Assembly (NCBI GenBank): GCA_964521285.1
Contig: CAZFQS010000003.1
Location: 62,001-126,000, forward strand
Direction: 5' to 3'
DNA: 64,000 nucleotides
Source of the DNA: G020354785 sp964521285
Lineage (GTDB): Bacteria > Bacteroidota > Bacteroidia > Bacteroidales > UBA10428
The notes beneath the pieces are model-generated. The model did no database searches and had not been told where the DNA came from. It saw only the letters and a program-made list of their open reading frames with translations. Both the position numbers and the translations under genes were made by a program. This document shows, piece by piece, positions 34,435 through 44,439 of the stretch (the first letter of the stretch is position 1; each line of letters opens with the position of its first letter).

Positions 34435-35805
34435 TCAAATTTGCTCCAGAATAGCTAACATCTCATCAAGATTCATGCTCTCCTGTTTACCGGTTTCCAT
34501 ATTTTTAACGGTAATTTTATTCTCCTTTATTTCAGATTCACCAACAAGTGCGACAAATGGAATTGCTTTGCTATTGGCATATGACATTTGCTTTTTAAGC
34601 TTTGCCGGCTCAGGATATATTTCTGAAGGTATTCCCCTTGAACGTACCTTTGATAATAAGCCCAGACAATATATTTCTTCTGATTTTCCAAAATTAACAA
34701 ACATTAATCTCACAGTGCCGGCTGAATCTTTTGGGAACAGATTCTTTTTGTTCATTACATCATAAATCCTTTCGGCTCCAAATGATATACCTACTCCCGA
34801 AACATCTGGTAATCCGAAAATGCCAGTCAGATCATCATATCTTCCACCTCCGCAAATACTACCTATTTCCATATCACTTGCTTCCACTTCAAGTATAATG
34901 CCCGTGTAGTAGTCCAGTCCACGCGCAAGCGTTAAATCCAGTTCCAGTTCTGAACTTAATTGTATATTCTTTAAATAATCCAGAATAATTTCAATTTCTT
35001 CCAGCCCTTTAAGACCCGTTGCCGATTTACCTAGCATACTTTTTAGTATCAAAATTTTGTTATAATTATTGCCTTTATAAGTTATGATACCCTGAATAAA
35101 TTCTATAGCAGATTTATTAAGCCCTATTTGTTTAAGTTCCTTATTAACCTGATCTATACCAGTTTTCTCCATTTTATCAATTGCTATAGTTATATCCGTT
35201 ATTTTATCTGACTCGCCAATGGTTTCTGCAACTCCCGACAATATTTTCCTGTTATTAATTTTAATGATATTTTTTATTTTAAGGGCAGCAAATACTTCAT
35301 CCATAATCTGTATTAACTCAACTTCATTCAGTAAAGAATTGCTTCCTATGACATCAGCATCACACTGATAGAATTCGCGGTATCTGCCTTTCTGCGGTCG
35401 ATCTGCCCTCCAGACAGGCTGAATCTGGTATCTTTTAAAGGGAAAGGTAAGCTCATTCCTGTTTTGAACTACATATCTGGCAAATGGTACCGTCAAATCG
35501 TATCTCAAGCCTTTTTCGCAAATTTTAAATGATAGCTTTCCCGGATCAGGATCAAGTAAATCATCATTAGCTATTTCAGAAAGATAGTTACCCGAGTTTA
35601 ATACCTTAAATAATAATTTATCACCTTCTTCACCATATTTTCCAAGGAGAGTACTGAGGTTTTCCATCGCAGGTGTTTCAATAGGTGAATATCCATATTT
35701 CTCGAATACTCTTTTAATTGTATCAAATATATAATTTCTCCCGGCCATTTCAACTGGCGAGAAATCTCTGGTGCCTTTTGGTATTGAGGGTTTATTAGAT
35801 GCCAT
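34435..35805 (-). CDS. hisS: Histidyl-tRNA synthetase
   Basis: A 456-residue class II synthetase. Motif 1 region is PKGTRDFSPVEMAGRNYIF, motif 2 is FKRYQIQPVWRADRPQKGR with REFYQCDADVIG, and the histidine-binding motif is LARGLDYYTGIILEV; the C-terminal anticodon-binding domain starts near residue 365. It charges tRNA-His. The gene lies downstream of a GGGGACAG repeat that ends the preceding glycosyltransferase gene. Confidence 0.97.
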   Translation of the reverse strand: MASNKPSIPKGTRDFSPVEMAGRNYIFDTIKRVFEKYGYSPIETPAMENLSTLLGKYGEEGDKLLFKVLNSGNYLSEIANDDLLDPDPGKLSFKICEKGLRYDLTVPFARYVVQNRNELTFPFKRYQIQPVWRADRPQKGRYREFYQCDADVIGSNSLLNEVELIQIMDEVFAALKIKNIIKINNRKILSGVAETIGESDKITDITIAIDKMEKTGIDQVNKELKQIGLNKSAIEFIQGIITYKGNNYNKILILKSMLGKSATGLKGLEEIEIILDYLKNIQLSSELELDLTLARGLDYYTGIILEVEASDMEIGSICGGGRYDDLTGIFGLPDVSGVGISFGAERIYDVMNKKNLFPKDSAGTVRLMFVNFGKSEEIYCLGLLSKVRSRGIPSEIYPEPAKLKKQMSYANSKAIPFVALVGESEIKENKITVKNMETGKQESMNLDEMLAILEQI

Positions 35806-35910
35806 ATTAATAACTTCATTTTAATAACCCGACAAAAGTACTATTTATAATTATTTATGATAAATGATTAGTTGAAAATTTAATAAGTTCATGAATAAGT
35901 ATTAAACAAA

Positions 35911-35925
35911 GGGCGCTGTCCCCCT
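35911..35925 (-). repeat. GGGGGACAGCGCCC repeat copy
   Basis: On the minus strand this 15-base block reads AGGGGGACAGCGCCC and is followed by TTTGTTT. It overlaps the TAG stop of the GT2 gene and matches the repeat core seen near 21.0 and 27.1 kb. The short GGG/CCC stem with a T-rich tail is weakly terminator-like. Confidence 0.7.
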
Positions 35926-37102
35926 ATCTCCTTTTTGACTTTTCCCATTTTACAGACTGACTTCCTGATATGTATCTGAAAATGCCGTTGATCATAGCAT
36001 AATTCATAATAAACATATAATAGGGAACGAACAGTATTTTCAATCTTATTTTCATATTACTAAGTAATGCGCCAATTAATATCAACAGATAAAAGAAAAG
36101 CTGAACATATAAAAAATATAAATATAAATCTGAACCAGTATCCCGGGTAAAGACAATTATAAGGTTTAATAAGAAGATAAAAATAAAGGAAAAGGGAACC
36201 AAAGTCCATCTCATTACTTTATGAGAAAAATATTGAAAAGAAAGCATCCCGTATTTAAAAACATTCAAAATCTCTGTCATTCTGAATAATGTCTGAAGTC
36301 CGCCAGATGCAATCCTGAATTTTCTTTTAAGTTCTTCTTTTATAGAGAGTGAACCTGACTCAGAAGCAAATGCATCAGGCGCATATTTTATTTTATAACC
36401 CTTCTTTGCTATCTCCAGGGAAATTGTAAAATCATCAAGAATAGTATCTTCCTTAACATCATCATATAATTCGGTACGAATGGCAAATAACTCGCCTGCG
36501 GCTCCCATAACCGAATTGAGCTGCGATTCCAATGACTTTATCACAGATTCATATTGCCAGTAAATACCCTCTCCTGCACCGACAGCTTTTTCTTTTTTTA
36601 GTGTGATAATACGCTTTTCTCCTGCAACGCATCCTACAGACTTATCTCTGAAAATATTAGTTATTTCTCTAACCGAATTCCTGTTTAAATTGGTATTAGC
36701 ATCGGAAAATATTATTATTGGTGTTTTAATATACCTCACTGCCCTGTTCATTGCATTTATTTTTCCTCTTCTTACTTCTTCATGCAAAACAGTAACATTT
36801 TTATACTGTCTTAACTTTTGTGGTGTTCCGTCATCTGAACCATCTGTCACCCAAACCAGCTTTAATTTGTCTTTTGGGTAATTTAATTCTAATGAATTCC
36901 TGATTTTATTTTCAATACAATCCTTTTCATTATATGCCGCCACTAATAAAGTAACTTCAGGCTCATATTTATCAGTTGAAGGTGGTTTTTGATTTGTCAG
37001 TAGCTTTTTGAAAAATACTATTATAAGTAATATTAATGTATAACCCAGGTATGCGTAAATTATTATAAAAAGCAATATCCAGAATAACAGCCTGATTGTC
37101 AT
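35924..37102 (-). CDS. Family 2 glycosyltransferase, membrane-bound
   Basis: A 392-residue GT2 enzyme. An N-terminal helix (about 5-30), then the GT-A domain with VTLLVAAYNEKD, VWVTDGSDDGTP, FSDANTN and EDTILDDFTISLEIAKKGYK, then three C-terminal helices. The order matches processive-type synthases such as those making beta-linked polysaccharides. Its ATG overlaps the stop of the GT4 gene by 4 bases (ATGA), so the genes are coupled. Confidence 0.88.
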   Translation of the reverse strand: MTIRLLFWILLFIIIYAYLGYTLILLIIVFFKKLLTNQKPPSTDKYEPEVTLLVAAYNEKDCIENKIRNSLELNYPKDKLKLVWVTDGSDDGTPQKLRQYKNVTVLHEEVRRGKINAMNRAVRYIKTPIIIFSDANTNLNRNSVREITNIFRDKSVGCVAGEKRIITLKKEKAVGAGEGIYWQYESVIKSLESQLNSVMGAAGELFAIRTELYDDVKEDTILDDFTISLEIAKKGYKIKYAPDAFASESGSLSIKEELKRKFRIASGGLQTLFRMTEILNVFKYGMLSFQYFSHKVMRWTLVPFSFIFIFLLNLIIVFTRDTGSDLYLYFLYVQLFFYLLILIGALLSNMKIRLKILFVPYYMFIMNYAMINGIFRYISGSQSVKWEKSKRR

Positions 37103-38307
37103 CTTAAATTAGCCTTATAGAATTCTGCCAGTTCAGCAGTTATCTTTTTATTATCCATATTTTCAATAACAAACTTTCTGGCATTTTCTCCAATTTTTGT
37201 AAAAAAATGTTTATTATCCAAAAGATTTAGTATTTCTTTTTCAAAATCAGTCGCTGAATCTGCAATAATAATATTCTCATTGTGTTTAATATCGATACCT
37301 TCAGCTCCTATTAAGGTTGTTACAATTACTTTTCCCAAAGCCATACCTTCTATTATTCTTACACGCATCCCGCTTCCGGAAAACAATGGAATAATCATTA
37401 CTGCCTTGTCTGTCATATATTCAAATGCGTCTTCCACTTCACCTAAAAAAATAATATTATTGTATTTTGTAATTCTTTTTATCAGCCATTTCGGTGCATT
37501 TCTACCTGCAATGAAGAATTCCACTTCAGGATTTTTTGCAATTATTTTTAACCAGACCATTTTAATGAACCATAACAAACCTTCCTGGTTAGGAATCCAG
37601 TCCAGTGACCCTAAAAAGAATAATGAACGTAAATTCACTTTTCTACTGGCAGAGGTTATTTTATCAATATTAAAACCTGAAGGAATGACTCTGAAAGGCT
37701 TATTATTCCCCAGACCGTTTAATATTTCAGCATCCCTGTTTGTTATAGGCACCAATAAATCATAAGTGTTCAATGAGTCTGTTTCAAATTTCTCAATTCT
37801 CCTGGCGAGGATTTTAAGATATTTTTTCCTGAATATATTCTTTTCATTATATGCTATCCTCTTCCAGATTTCATGTTCAATGTTATGAGCTCTGAGTGAA
37901 ATTTTTGCATCTGAATATTGCCTGATTGTCTTTATATATGGAGTAAGATACAGACCTTCCAACTGGACAATGTCAAACTTCTTATTATTAAGTATACTGC
38001 CAATTTTTTTTGAAAATTTGTTTGTTATGAATCTCTCAGCATTATATGGAATTCTGGAAAAAAGAATATTAATTATAGCTTTTACAACATTTATATTGGT
38101 ATTAATATTTATATATTCCAATTCTGCTACATCTTTTATAGCACTAACCGCTTCACCCGGGATAACAAAATGTTTACTGGTATTCATTGCCAGTAATGTA
38201 ACATGATGTCCATCCTTGCTTAATCCTTCAGTGAGATTATAAATAGCAATGGCTCCGCCATCTTTTGGCGGGTATGGAAATTTGTTGCATAACTGGAGGA
38301 TCTTCAT
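37099..38307 (-). CDS. Family 4 glycosyltransferase
   Basis: A 402-residue GT-B fold enzyme. The N-terminal part begins KILQLCNKFPYPPKDGGAIA, the pattern of GT4 sugar transferases, and the C-terminal nucleotide-sugar domain has FFLGSLDWIPNQEGLLWFI, EVEFFIAGRNAP and the acidic MRVRIIEGMALGKVIVTT region. It transfers a sugar to an unknown lipid or polysaccharide acceptor. The start ATG overlaps the stop of the LptF/G gene by one base and the 3' end overlaps the GT2 gene, so the three are one operon. Confidence 0.9.
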   Translation of the reverse strand: MKILQLCNKFPYPPKDGGAIAIYNLTEGLSKDGHHVTLLAMNTSKHFVIPGEAVSAIKDVAELEYININTNINVVKAIINILFSRIPYNAERFITNKFSKKIGSILNNKKFDIVQLEGLYLTPYIKTIRQYSDAKISLRAHNIEHEIWKRIAYNEKNIFRKKYLKILARRIEKFETDSLNTYDLLVPITNRDAEILNGLGNNKPFRVIPSGFNIDKITSASRKVNLRSLFFLGSLDWIPNQEGLLWFIKMVWLKIIAKNPEVEFFIAGRNAPKWLIKRITKYNNIIFLGEVEDAFEYMTDKAVMIIPLFSGSGMRVRIIEGMALGKVIVTTLIGAEGIDIKHNENIIIADSATDFEKEILNLLDNKHFFTKIGENARKFVIENMDNKKITAELAEFYKANLR

Positions 38308-40265
38308 TATTCGGCTTCTAATTCTCTGATTAAAGACGGATTATCAAAAATGTCAATAATTGATTGTGAAACATTTATAACAGTAATTAGCCTGCTTCTC
38401 AATTTAAAAAGATATAAATAGTATCTTACAATATTGAATAATCCAATTGGGAAAATTATAAATGTAACCGTGATGTAAATTTTTGATAAAGAAAAGTTAA
38501 TTCTGCTAAAATCAATTACAGGAAACTCATTTACCATATTCTGTATGTATATTATTTTAAACCAGTTGCTGGTAATTATTGTCTCAATAATATTATTATA
38601 TAATCTTTCAAACTCTGTCAAGTTATTATTAGTCCCTGATTTCACATATGAAAATAAAGCATTATTAATTTTAAAATTATTTTCGGCATCTTCTTTGCAC
38701 TTTCTGGCAGTCACCTGTAATGAGCATAAGGATTTTCTTAATTCTTTCCTTTCTATGTCAGAAAAACCGAATTTTCCGGTGAGGTCGCTTTTAAGATCAA
38801 GCATCTTTAATCTGTCTACACCAAGAGCTCTCCTGAAGAATCCGAGATAAGTATCAACATTGAGAATTGCGGAATCAGTGGTAGCTTTGTATGTGAGAAA
38901 TCCTCCAACTACTAACAATATAAACGATGACATCCACATTCCTTCAAATGCATTCAATACACTTCCTCTAACAAACTTTTCACCCATTAAAGAAAAGACA
39001 TAATAAATTATGAACATTATTGTTGAAATTACAGTAGGCATGCCAATTCCTCCCTTTCTAATAATAGCTCCCAGGGGAGCCCCTATAAATAAGAAAACCA
39101 GACATGCAAATGAAAGGGTGAATTTTCTATGCCATTCTATTTCATGTTTTCGTAAATGCCGGTTCTTATATTTTAAATTCTGAGCTGTATTTTCGATATA
39201 GCTTCTTGAAGAGCGGGCATAAGATAGAGCATTGTTTACTATTTTTCTTCTTTGAGCTAAAGTAAGGGTATTAAAAATACTATCTATGTTAATCTTTTCA
39301 GGATACTTAATTTCCTGTTGAGCCTTTGACATTCTTTCCAGCTCCCTTCTCCTGTAATTTCGCCTTAATTTAAAATAATTCTGGACCATGAGTGTTCTGT
39401 AAAATTGATTGTCGCGTAATTCAAGTTCTTTCCTTAAGGAATCCTGTGCGCTCTTAAGCTGAGCCAGATTCATCATTTGATAATTACTCCTGAAAAGATT
39501 CTCATCAGTCCTCTGTAAACCAAAACCAGTAAGTTTTATTATTAATCTCTGCTCCTTAAATTTATCCTGCCGGTGAGGATAAGTTTTTATTCTCTTCCTC
39601 CGGTCATTCTCCAGTTCAGTATAACTTACACCATTCCATAATGTGATAATTAAATTTCTTTTATCTGCCGTCATTATCATATATCCCGAGTCAGCCAGTA
39701 TAACACTATTGTTACCTCTCCTTGCCGTATGATCATAAATTTTTATATCGTAAAGACGATTTGTCTCGGGATCCTTTCTATTTACCCTTATACTATAATT
39801 GTCAACACCATTATAAAATTCACCGGGATTAATCTGTATATCCGGCCTTTGTTGTCTGACATCATAAAGCAGAGACCTCATCTTTAAGTTGGTAAAAGGC
39901 AGAACATTATTTGAAAAAAAGAATGCCCCCATACTTATAAATATTACTACAACCATTAACGGGAACATTATCCTTTGTAAGGAAACCCCGGAGGATTTGA
40001 GAGCAGCCAGTTCGCAATACTCTCCCATATTGCCAAATGTCATTAATGATGACATCAGAATTGAAAGAGGTAAAGCAAGCGGGACAAGACTGGCGGCTGA
40101 ATACATTAATAACTCCCCTATAACGCTGAATCCCAATCCTTTTCCCACTAATTCATCAATATAACGCCATAAAAACTGCATTAAAAGCAAAAAAAGGACT
40201 AAACAAAATATCAGGCAAAAAGGGCCTAGGAAAGATTTGATTACTAACTTATGCAGTCGTTTCAC
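38307..40265 (-). CDS. LptF/LptG family lipopolysaccharide permease
   Basis: A 652-residue YjgP/YjgQ permease. Helices 1-3 (about 15-115) are followed by a large periplasmic domain, then helices near 380-460 and an extra C-terminal region of about 170 residues ending in a further helix (about 600-620). In characterised systems LptF and LptG form the membrane part of the Lpt exporter with LptB. This is longer than the roughly 360-residue E. coli proteins because of a longer middle and a C-terminal extension. Start is GTG at 40265. It heads an operon with two glycosyltransferases, suggesting a link with surface glycolipid export. Confidence 0.85.
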   Translation of the reverse strand: MKRLHKLVIKSFLGPFCLIFCLVLFLLLMQFLWRYIDELVGKGLGFSVIGELLMYSAASLVPLALPLSILMSSLMTFGNMGEYCELAALKSSGVSLQRIMFPLMVVVIFISMGAFFFSNNVLPFTNLKMRSLLYDVRQQRPDIQINPGEFYNGVDNYSIRVNRKDPETNRLYDIKIYDHTARRGNNSVILADSGYMIMTADKRNLIITLWNGVSYTELENDRRKRIKTYPHRQDKFKEQRLIIKLTGFGLQRTDENLFRSNYQMMNLAQLKSAQDSLRKELELRDNQFYRTLMVQNYFKLRRNYRRRELERMSKAQQEIKYPEKINIDSIFNTLTLAQRRKIVNNALSYARSSRSYIENTAQNLKYKNRHLRKHEIEWHRKFTLSFACLVFLFIGAPLGAIIRKGGIGMPTVISTIMFIIYYVFSLMGEKFVRGSVLNAFEGMWMSSFILLVVGGFLTYKATTDSAILNVDTYLGFFRRALGVDRLKMLDLKSDLTGKFGFSDIERKELRKSLCSLQVTARKCKEDAENNFKINNALFSYVKSGTNNNLTEFERLYNNIIETIITSNWFKIIYIQNMVNEFPVIDFSRINFSLSKIYITVTFIIFPIGLFNIVRYYLYLFKLRSRLITVINVSQSIIDIFDNPSLIRELEAE

Positions 40266-40345
40266 GGGTTCAAAAAATATTTATCATTTTCTAATTTTTG
40301 AAACGAATACAAAGTTAAATTATTTTATAACATTTTTTGGTAAGC

Positions 40346-40723
40346 TTATAAACCAAGAGTGTGTTTAAGTTCATTGATTTGTGTATTCCATAGCTCAATA
40401 GAATCTTCTGTTTCATCTTCTTCAACAAAGTCAGTTACTACCAAAGCTACATCACCTGTTAATTCATCAACATTAATACGGAATTCAAAATAAGTATTCT
40501 TATCAGCCTCATCAATCCACTGAAACCTGATATACTTGTTTTCTTTCTTTTGAATCACCACTGCTTTTTGTTCCACACCATCCCAGATAAATGTAAACAA
40601 AGTTCCCTTAAGGTTAACATCATCCGCAAACCATTCTGCTAATCCTCCCGGAGTACTCAATCTTGAATATAAAACTTTCGGGGAAGAATTAATAGTATAT
40701 TCCATCACTATCTTGCTCTTCAT
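40346..40723 (-). CDS. START-like (AHSA1/SRPBCC) domain protein
   Basis: A 125-residue soluble protein with a single START-like fold: TINSSPKVLYSRLSTPGGLA, EWFADDVN and WNTQINELKHTLGL give the helix-grip pattern. Related proteins are found throughout Bacteroidota and are annotated only as START-like. They may bind a hydrophobic ligand. Stand-alone gene upstream of the LptF/G operon. Confidence 0.85.
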   Translation of the reverse strand: MKSKIVMEYTINSSPKVLYSRLSTPGGLAEWFADDVNLKGTLFTFIWDGVEQKAVVIQKKENKYIRFQWIDEADKNTYFEFRINVDELTGDVALVVTDFVEEDETEDSIELWNTQINELKHTLGL

Positions 40724-40992
40724 CAGCTATCAGTATAATTTAGACTCTATTGAATGCTTGCAATATATAAAAAAAACTTAATTAAAAAAATTTATTATCT
40801 ACTTTCATAAATATCTTTTAAAATAGCTGAAATTCAAATTAATTATTGTTTGAAATAAGCTATTTTACCGGTATTTTTCAGCAGAGATCAGTATATAAGT
40901 AAACTATGATTTATGGGCATGATTTTTATATATTTAAGTAAATAAAAATTATATTTGCATGCTTAAGAAAAGGCAGGAAAACAAATTATTTT

Positions 40993-41066
40993 GGCGTGGT
41001 AGCTCAGGTGGTTAGAGCGCATGATTCATAATCATGAGGCCGAGGGTTCAAGTCCCTCTCACGCTA
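40993..41066 (+). tRNA. tRNA-Met (CAT)
   Basis: Cloverleaf with acceptor GGCGTGG/TCACGCT (G-T pairs at both ends), D arm GCTC/GAGC, anticodon stem CATGA/TCATG with loop TTCATAA giving anticodon CAT, and T arm GAGGG/CCCTC. It lacks the three GC pairs of initiators in the anticodon stem, so it is elongator Met; an Ile-lysidine tRNA is less likely but not excluded. CCA is not encoded. Confidence 0.92.
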
Positions 41067-41399
41067 CAACCTTTTCCATAAAACAGACCTCAAAAGGAAA
41101 ATGAAACTCATCAGGCTGAATTCGCAAGCCACTGTCTGAAAAGCATTCCTTATAACATTAATACTTTCTTTAAGGTCGGATTCTTAATTGTATTTCTTTT
41201 ATCATAGAGTTTTTAATCAAAGTAGTATCTTACTTATTTATTAACACAGGATATAAATCAGAAAATTATTTTTCTCAGAAATAATTTTAATTCTACTTTT
41301 ACATTTAAACTCAAAAAATTATTAGTTACCTGTAAATACTTTCACTGGGAAAGAGGGGTGGCTTTGGAGTATATTAAGGTTAAATCAATAATCTGCTGA
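41067..41399. other. 333-bp intergenic region upstream of the ABC genes
   Basis: Between tRNA-Met and the ABC ATPase. No ORF or clear terminator. TTTC, 19 bases, then TACTTTTA (41271-41301) is a weak match to the Bacteroidota promoter and could drive the ABC operon. Confidence 0.5.
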
Positions 41400-42344
41400 A
41401 TGAATAGCAAAACTGCCATATCTGCTAATAATCTTGTTAAAAAATTTGGAGATCTTACGGCTGTAGATCATTTGTCACTTGAAGTCCTCTATGGTGAAGT
41501 ATTTGGATTCCTGGGACCTAACGGAGCGGGTAAAAGTACATCTATTAATATGATATGCAGTTTACTCAAGCCAACAGAAGGGGAAGTATATATTAAGGGA
41601 GAAAAAGTAACCTCCAGGAAGAAAGTAATATCGCAAATAGGTCTGTGCCCCCAGGATATTATAATATGGCCAAAGTTAACATGTCTTGAACAGCTGGTAT
41701 TCATGGGAGAAATGTATGGGATTGGAAGAAAAACAGGAAAATCAAACTCAATGAAATTGCTTGAAAGGATGGGATTAACAGAGAAAAGAAACAAACTAGC
41801 AAATACTCTTTCAGGAGGCATGCAAAGAAGATTAAACATATGTCTTGCCCTGATTCATGGTCCTGAAATTGTTGTTTTAGATGAACCTGAAGCCGGACTG
41901 GATCCCCAGAGCAGGGTTATGGTAAGAGAGTTTATTAAAGAGGTGGCAAAAGAAAAAACAGTAATTCTTACAACACATAACATGGATGAAGCAGAAAGAC
42001 TGGCAGACAGGGTGGCTATAATTGACAGGGGTAAGTTATTGCTGGTCGATACTCCGGATAAGCTTAAAAAATCAATAGGCGAAGGTGATATACTTGAAAT
42101 TGAGCTGTTAAAGCAGAATGATGCTACCACCCGAAAAGCCGTTAAATTATTGTCATCCCTGGTTGAGAATGTTACATCTGCCGGAAATATACTGATTATA
42201 AAGACAAAAGATGTTGTAGCTAAAATTCAGTCAATTACTAATATATTAAAAGATAATAATTTTGAAACAGGGGAGATTAAGATGCGCAGTAATACTCTTG
42301 AAGATGTATTTATTCATTTAACAGGAAGGAGATTAAGGGAATGA
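41400..42344 (+). CDS. ABC transporter ATP-binding protein
   Basis: A 314-residue ATPase of the ABC-2 exporter type. Walker A GPNGAGKST (about 39-47), Q-loop near GLCPQDIIIW, signature LSGGMQRRLN, Walker B VVLDEPEAGLDP and switch His in LTTHNMDEAE are all intact. The C-terminal extension of about 80 residues is typical of DrrA/NatA-like ATPases. Overlaps the permease gene by 4 bases (ATGA). Substrate unknown; drug, sodium or polysaccharide exporters are all possible. Confidence 0.93.
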   Translation: MNSKTAISANNLVKKFGDLTAVDHLSLEVLYGEVFGFLGPNGAGKSTSINMICSLLKPTEGEVYIKGEKVTSRKKVISQIGLCPQDIIIWPKLTCLEQLVFMGEMYGIGRKTGKSNSMKLLERMGLTEKRNKLANTLSGGMQRRLNICLALIHGPEIVVLDEPEAGLDPQSRVMVREFIKEVAKEKTVILTTHNMDEAERLADRVAIIDRGKLLLVDTPDKLKKSIGEGDILEIELLKQNDATTRKAVKLLSSLVENVTSAGNILIIKTKDVVAKIQSITNILKDNNFETGEIKMRSNTLEDVFIHLTGRRLRE

Positions 42345-43498
42345 AACTGTTAAGTGTAATAAGAAAAAGCCTTAAAGAGCAAATCAGAAGTTTCTGGCTT
42401 TTGATCCTTACTATATCAACCGCCCCGTTTTTCGTAATCGTATATTACCTTATCACACAAAGCTATGAGATTAAATATGATGTTCTAATCCTGAATAAGG
42501 ATTTGGGAGCACAGATTGACAGTGTTGTTTTAGATCATGGCAAGCTCCTGGTTGAGGAATTTATAAAAAACAATAAAGAATCCACTTTGATTACCAGGGA
42601 AGTTGAATCCCGGTCAAAAGCTGAAGAAAGGCTTAAAAACAGTAAGGCAGATATTTTAATGGTTATCCCTGAAAACTTTTCGGAACAACTTGCAAAAACT
42701 GCAAAAACTCAAAAAATATATCAATATGATATTGAATTTGCAGGAGACCTGACAAACCAGAATTATATAATAGCTGCGATATGGACTCATAGTATATTGT
42801 CGGATTACATAACCAGTGTCACAAATATCCGGGAGCCTTTTAATTTTATTGAAACATTTATAGGGACTTCAGGAGACAGGAGTGATTTTGAAATTGCTGT
42901 TCCGGGCTTACTCGTCCTTTCAATAATTATGCTTATGTTAAGTGCATCTTCAGCAATAGTTGTTGAAGCAGAAAAAAAGACCTTAACAAGACTGAAGATA
43001 TCAAAAGTAACAGCACTTGAATTTCTGGGCGGAGTTAGTATAATTCAGATATTACTGGGAGTTGCAGGCGTAGTTTTAACACTGGCTGTTGCGCTGGGCT
43101 TCGGATTCAGGTTTGAGGGATCTCTTTTGCTTGTACTTTTAATTGCTGTTCTGACAAGCATTTCTATCATTGCATTCAGTGTGATAATTGCAGCCTTTTC
43201 AAAATCAGTCACACAGGTATTAATTGCAGGTAATTTCCCTCTTTTTCTGTTTATGTTTTTTTCAGGAGCCATGTTTCCGCTATATGTAAATGAATGGTTT
43301 TCCATAGGAGACTACGGAATATCAATTATAAGTTTTCTTTCACCTGCGCATGCTGTATCAGCATTGAATAAAATTCTCATTATGCAGCAGGGATTTACCG
43401 GAATTATTACTGAGATTATTATACTGATTTTGTTAAGTGCAATATACTTCCTGATAGGCGTCTGGTTTTTCAGGAGAAGACATATGAAGTCGGTGTAA
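42341..43498 (+). CDS. ABC-2 type permease
   Basis: A 385-residue membrane protein with one N-terminal helix, a large extracytoplasmic domain (about 45-175) and five further helices toward the C-terminus, the ABC-2 permease pattern with long extracellular loop. GVAGVVLTLAVALGFGF and PLFLFMFFSGAMFPLYV are typical of the family. It is translationally coupled to the ATPase upstream and the two would form one exporter. Confidence 0.88.
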   Translation: MKLLSVIRKSLKEQIRSFWLLILTISTAPFFVIVYYLITQSYEIKYDVLILNKDLGAQIDSVVLDHGKLLVEEFIKNNKESTLITREVESRSKAEERLKNSKADILMVIPENFSEQLAKTAKTQKIYQYDIEFAGDLTNQNYIIAAIWTHSILSDYITSVTNIREPFNFIETFIGTSGDRSDFEIAVPGLLVLSIIMLMLSASSAIVVEAEKKTLTRLKISKVTALEFLGGVSIIQILLGVAGVVLTLAVALGFGFRFEGSLLLVLLIAVLTSISIIAFSVIIAAFSKSVTQVLIAGNFPLFLFMFFSGAMFPLYVNEWFSIGDYGISIISFLSPAHAVSALNKILIMQQGFTGIITEIIILILLSAIYFLIGVWFFRRRHMKSV

Positions 43499-43851
43499 AT
43501 TGTTTATTTATTTGATAATATAGCCATATAACAATAGAACAATAGAACAATTCTCTAATTAACATCATTTGGGGGATTTTAGTTATTAACAAAATTCACT
43601 ACCGGGAAAAAAATTATCAGATCATCATTTTTTTACACACAATTGTTTGTTATTAGAAATTATTAGGTATATTTCGATGGTTATTTTGTGGTGTTAAGAT
43701 TGTTATAAAATATCTGCTAAAAGGCTTCTGTAGCCTTAGCTGCGATTAAAATTTTAATGTGACTTTTGGAAAAAATAACGTCTAAAAAAAGTATTAACTT
43801 TTATTAAAAAAATGTTTAACACTAATAATAACTTATGAAATCAAACTAAAA
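43499..43851. other. 353-bp leader region upstream of the arginine decarboxylase
   Basis: AT-rich. It holds an 8-base direct repeat (ACAATAGA, 43531-43546 and a partial third copy), a perfect small hairpin AAGGCT-TCTGT-AGCCTT (43721-43737) without a T run, and ACGTCTAAA (43778-43786), a motif also found upstream of the fusion gene and a PepSY gene near 48.6 kb. No ORF and no recognised riboswitch. Confidence 0.6.
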
Positions 43852-44439
43852 ATGAAAAAGTTAACATTGAGCAGCTTGCTTCAAAAGAAATCATCCGAAA
43901 AAGAACTTCAAGGTATTTTAATAGGAAACAGGATACCAAAAGATTATTTTATTACAAAAGGAACCGGTGAAAGTAATATTGCTATTCATGCAGGTTCCTA
44001 TCATCTGGCTTTGCAGGAAGCAGGTATAGAAATGGTAAATATCATGACTTATTCTTCAATATTACCCAGGGTAGCGAATAAAATAAATAAACCGGATTAT
44101 ATTGAACATGGTGCTGTGATGGAAACTATTATGGCTGTTTCAAATGGAAATAAAGGGGAAAGGTTAAGTGCGGGAATAATTTGTGGATGGTTGTATGATA
44201 GAGAATCAGGAAATAAATACGGGGGTTTAGTTTGTGAGCATAATGGACACGATACTATTGAGGAATTAAAATATAAACTTGAGGCGAGCATCAATGAACT
44301 TTATTACAATGGTTTTGAAAAAAAATATTCTTTGAAAAATATAGAAATTATTACCGAGAGTTTTGTTCCCGAAAAAGAATACGGTACAGTAATGGTTGCT
44401 TTGTGTTTTACAAATTATATTGTACCAAAACTTAACTGA
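43852..44439 (+). CDS. Pyruvoyl-dependent arginine decarboxylase
   Basis: A 195-residue member of the PvlArgDC family, which makes agmatine from arginine with a self-generated pyruvoyl group. The self-cleavage motif SSILPR is present with Ser68/Ser69, so Ser69 would become pyruvate. Other family marks are IHAGSYHLALQEAGI, HGAVMETIMAVSNG and AGIICGWLYD. It is about 30 residues longer at the N-terminus than the archaeal type. It is followed by agmatinase and a deoxyhypusine-synthase-like enzyme, so it is the first step of a polyamine pathway. Confidence 0.93.
   Translation: MKKLTLSSLLQKKSSEKELQGILIGNRIPKDYFITKGTGESNIAIHAGSYHLALQEAGIEMVNIMTYSSILPRVANKINKPDYIEHGAVMETIMAVSNGNKGERLSAGIICGWLYDRESGNKYGGLVCEHNGHDTIEELKYKLEASINELYYNGFEKKYSLKNIEIITESFVPEKEYGTVMVALCFTNYIVPKLN

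Noticed and set aside
43531..43552. Short ACAATAGA direct repeat as a CRISPR-like or operator array
   Set aside because: Only two full copies and a partial third with no spacers; more likely simple slippage.
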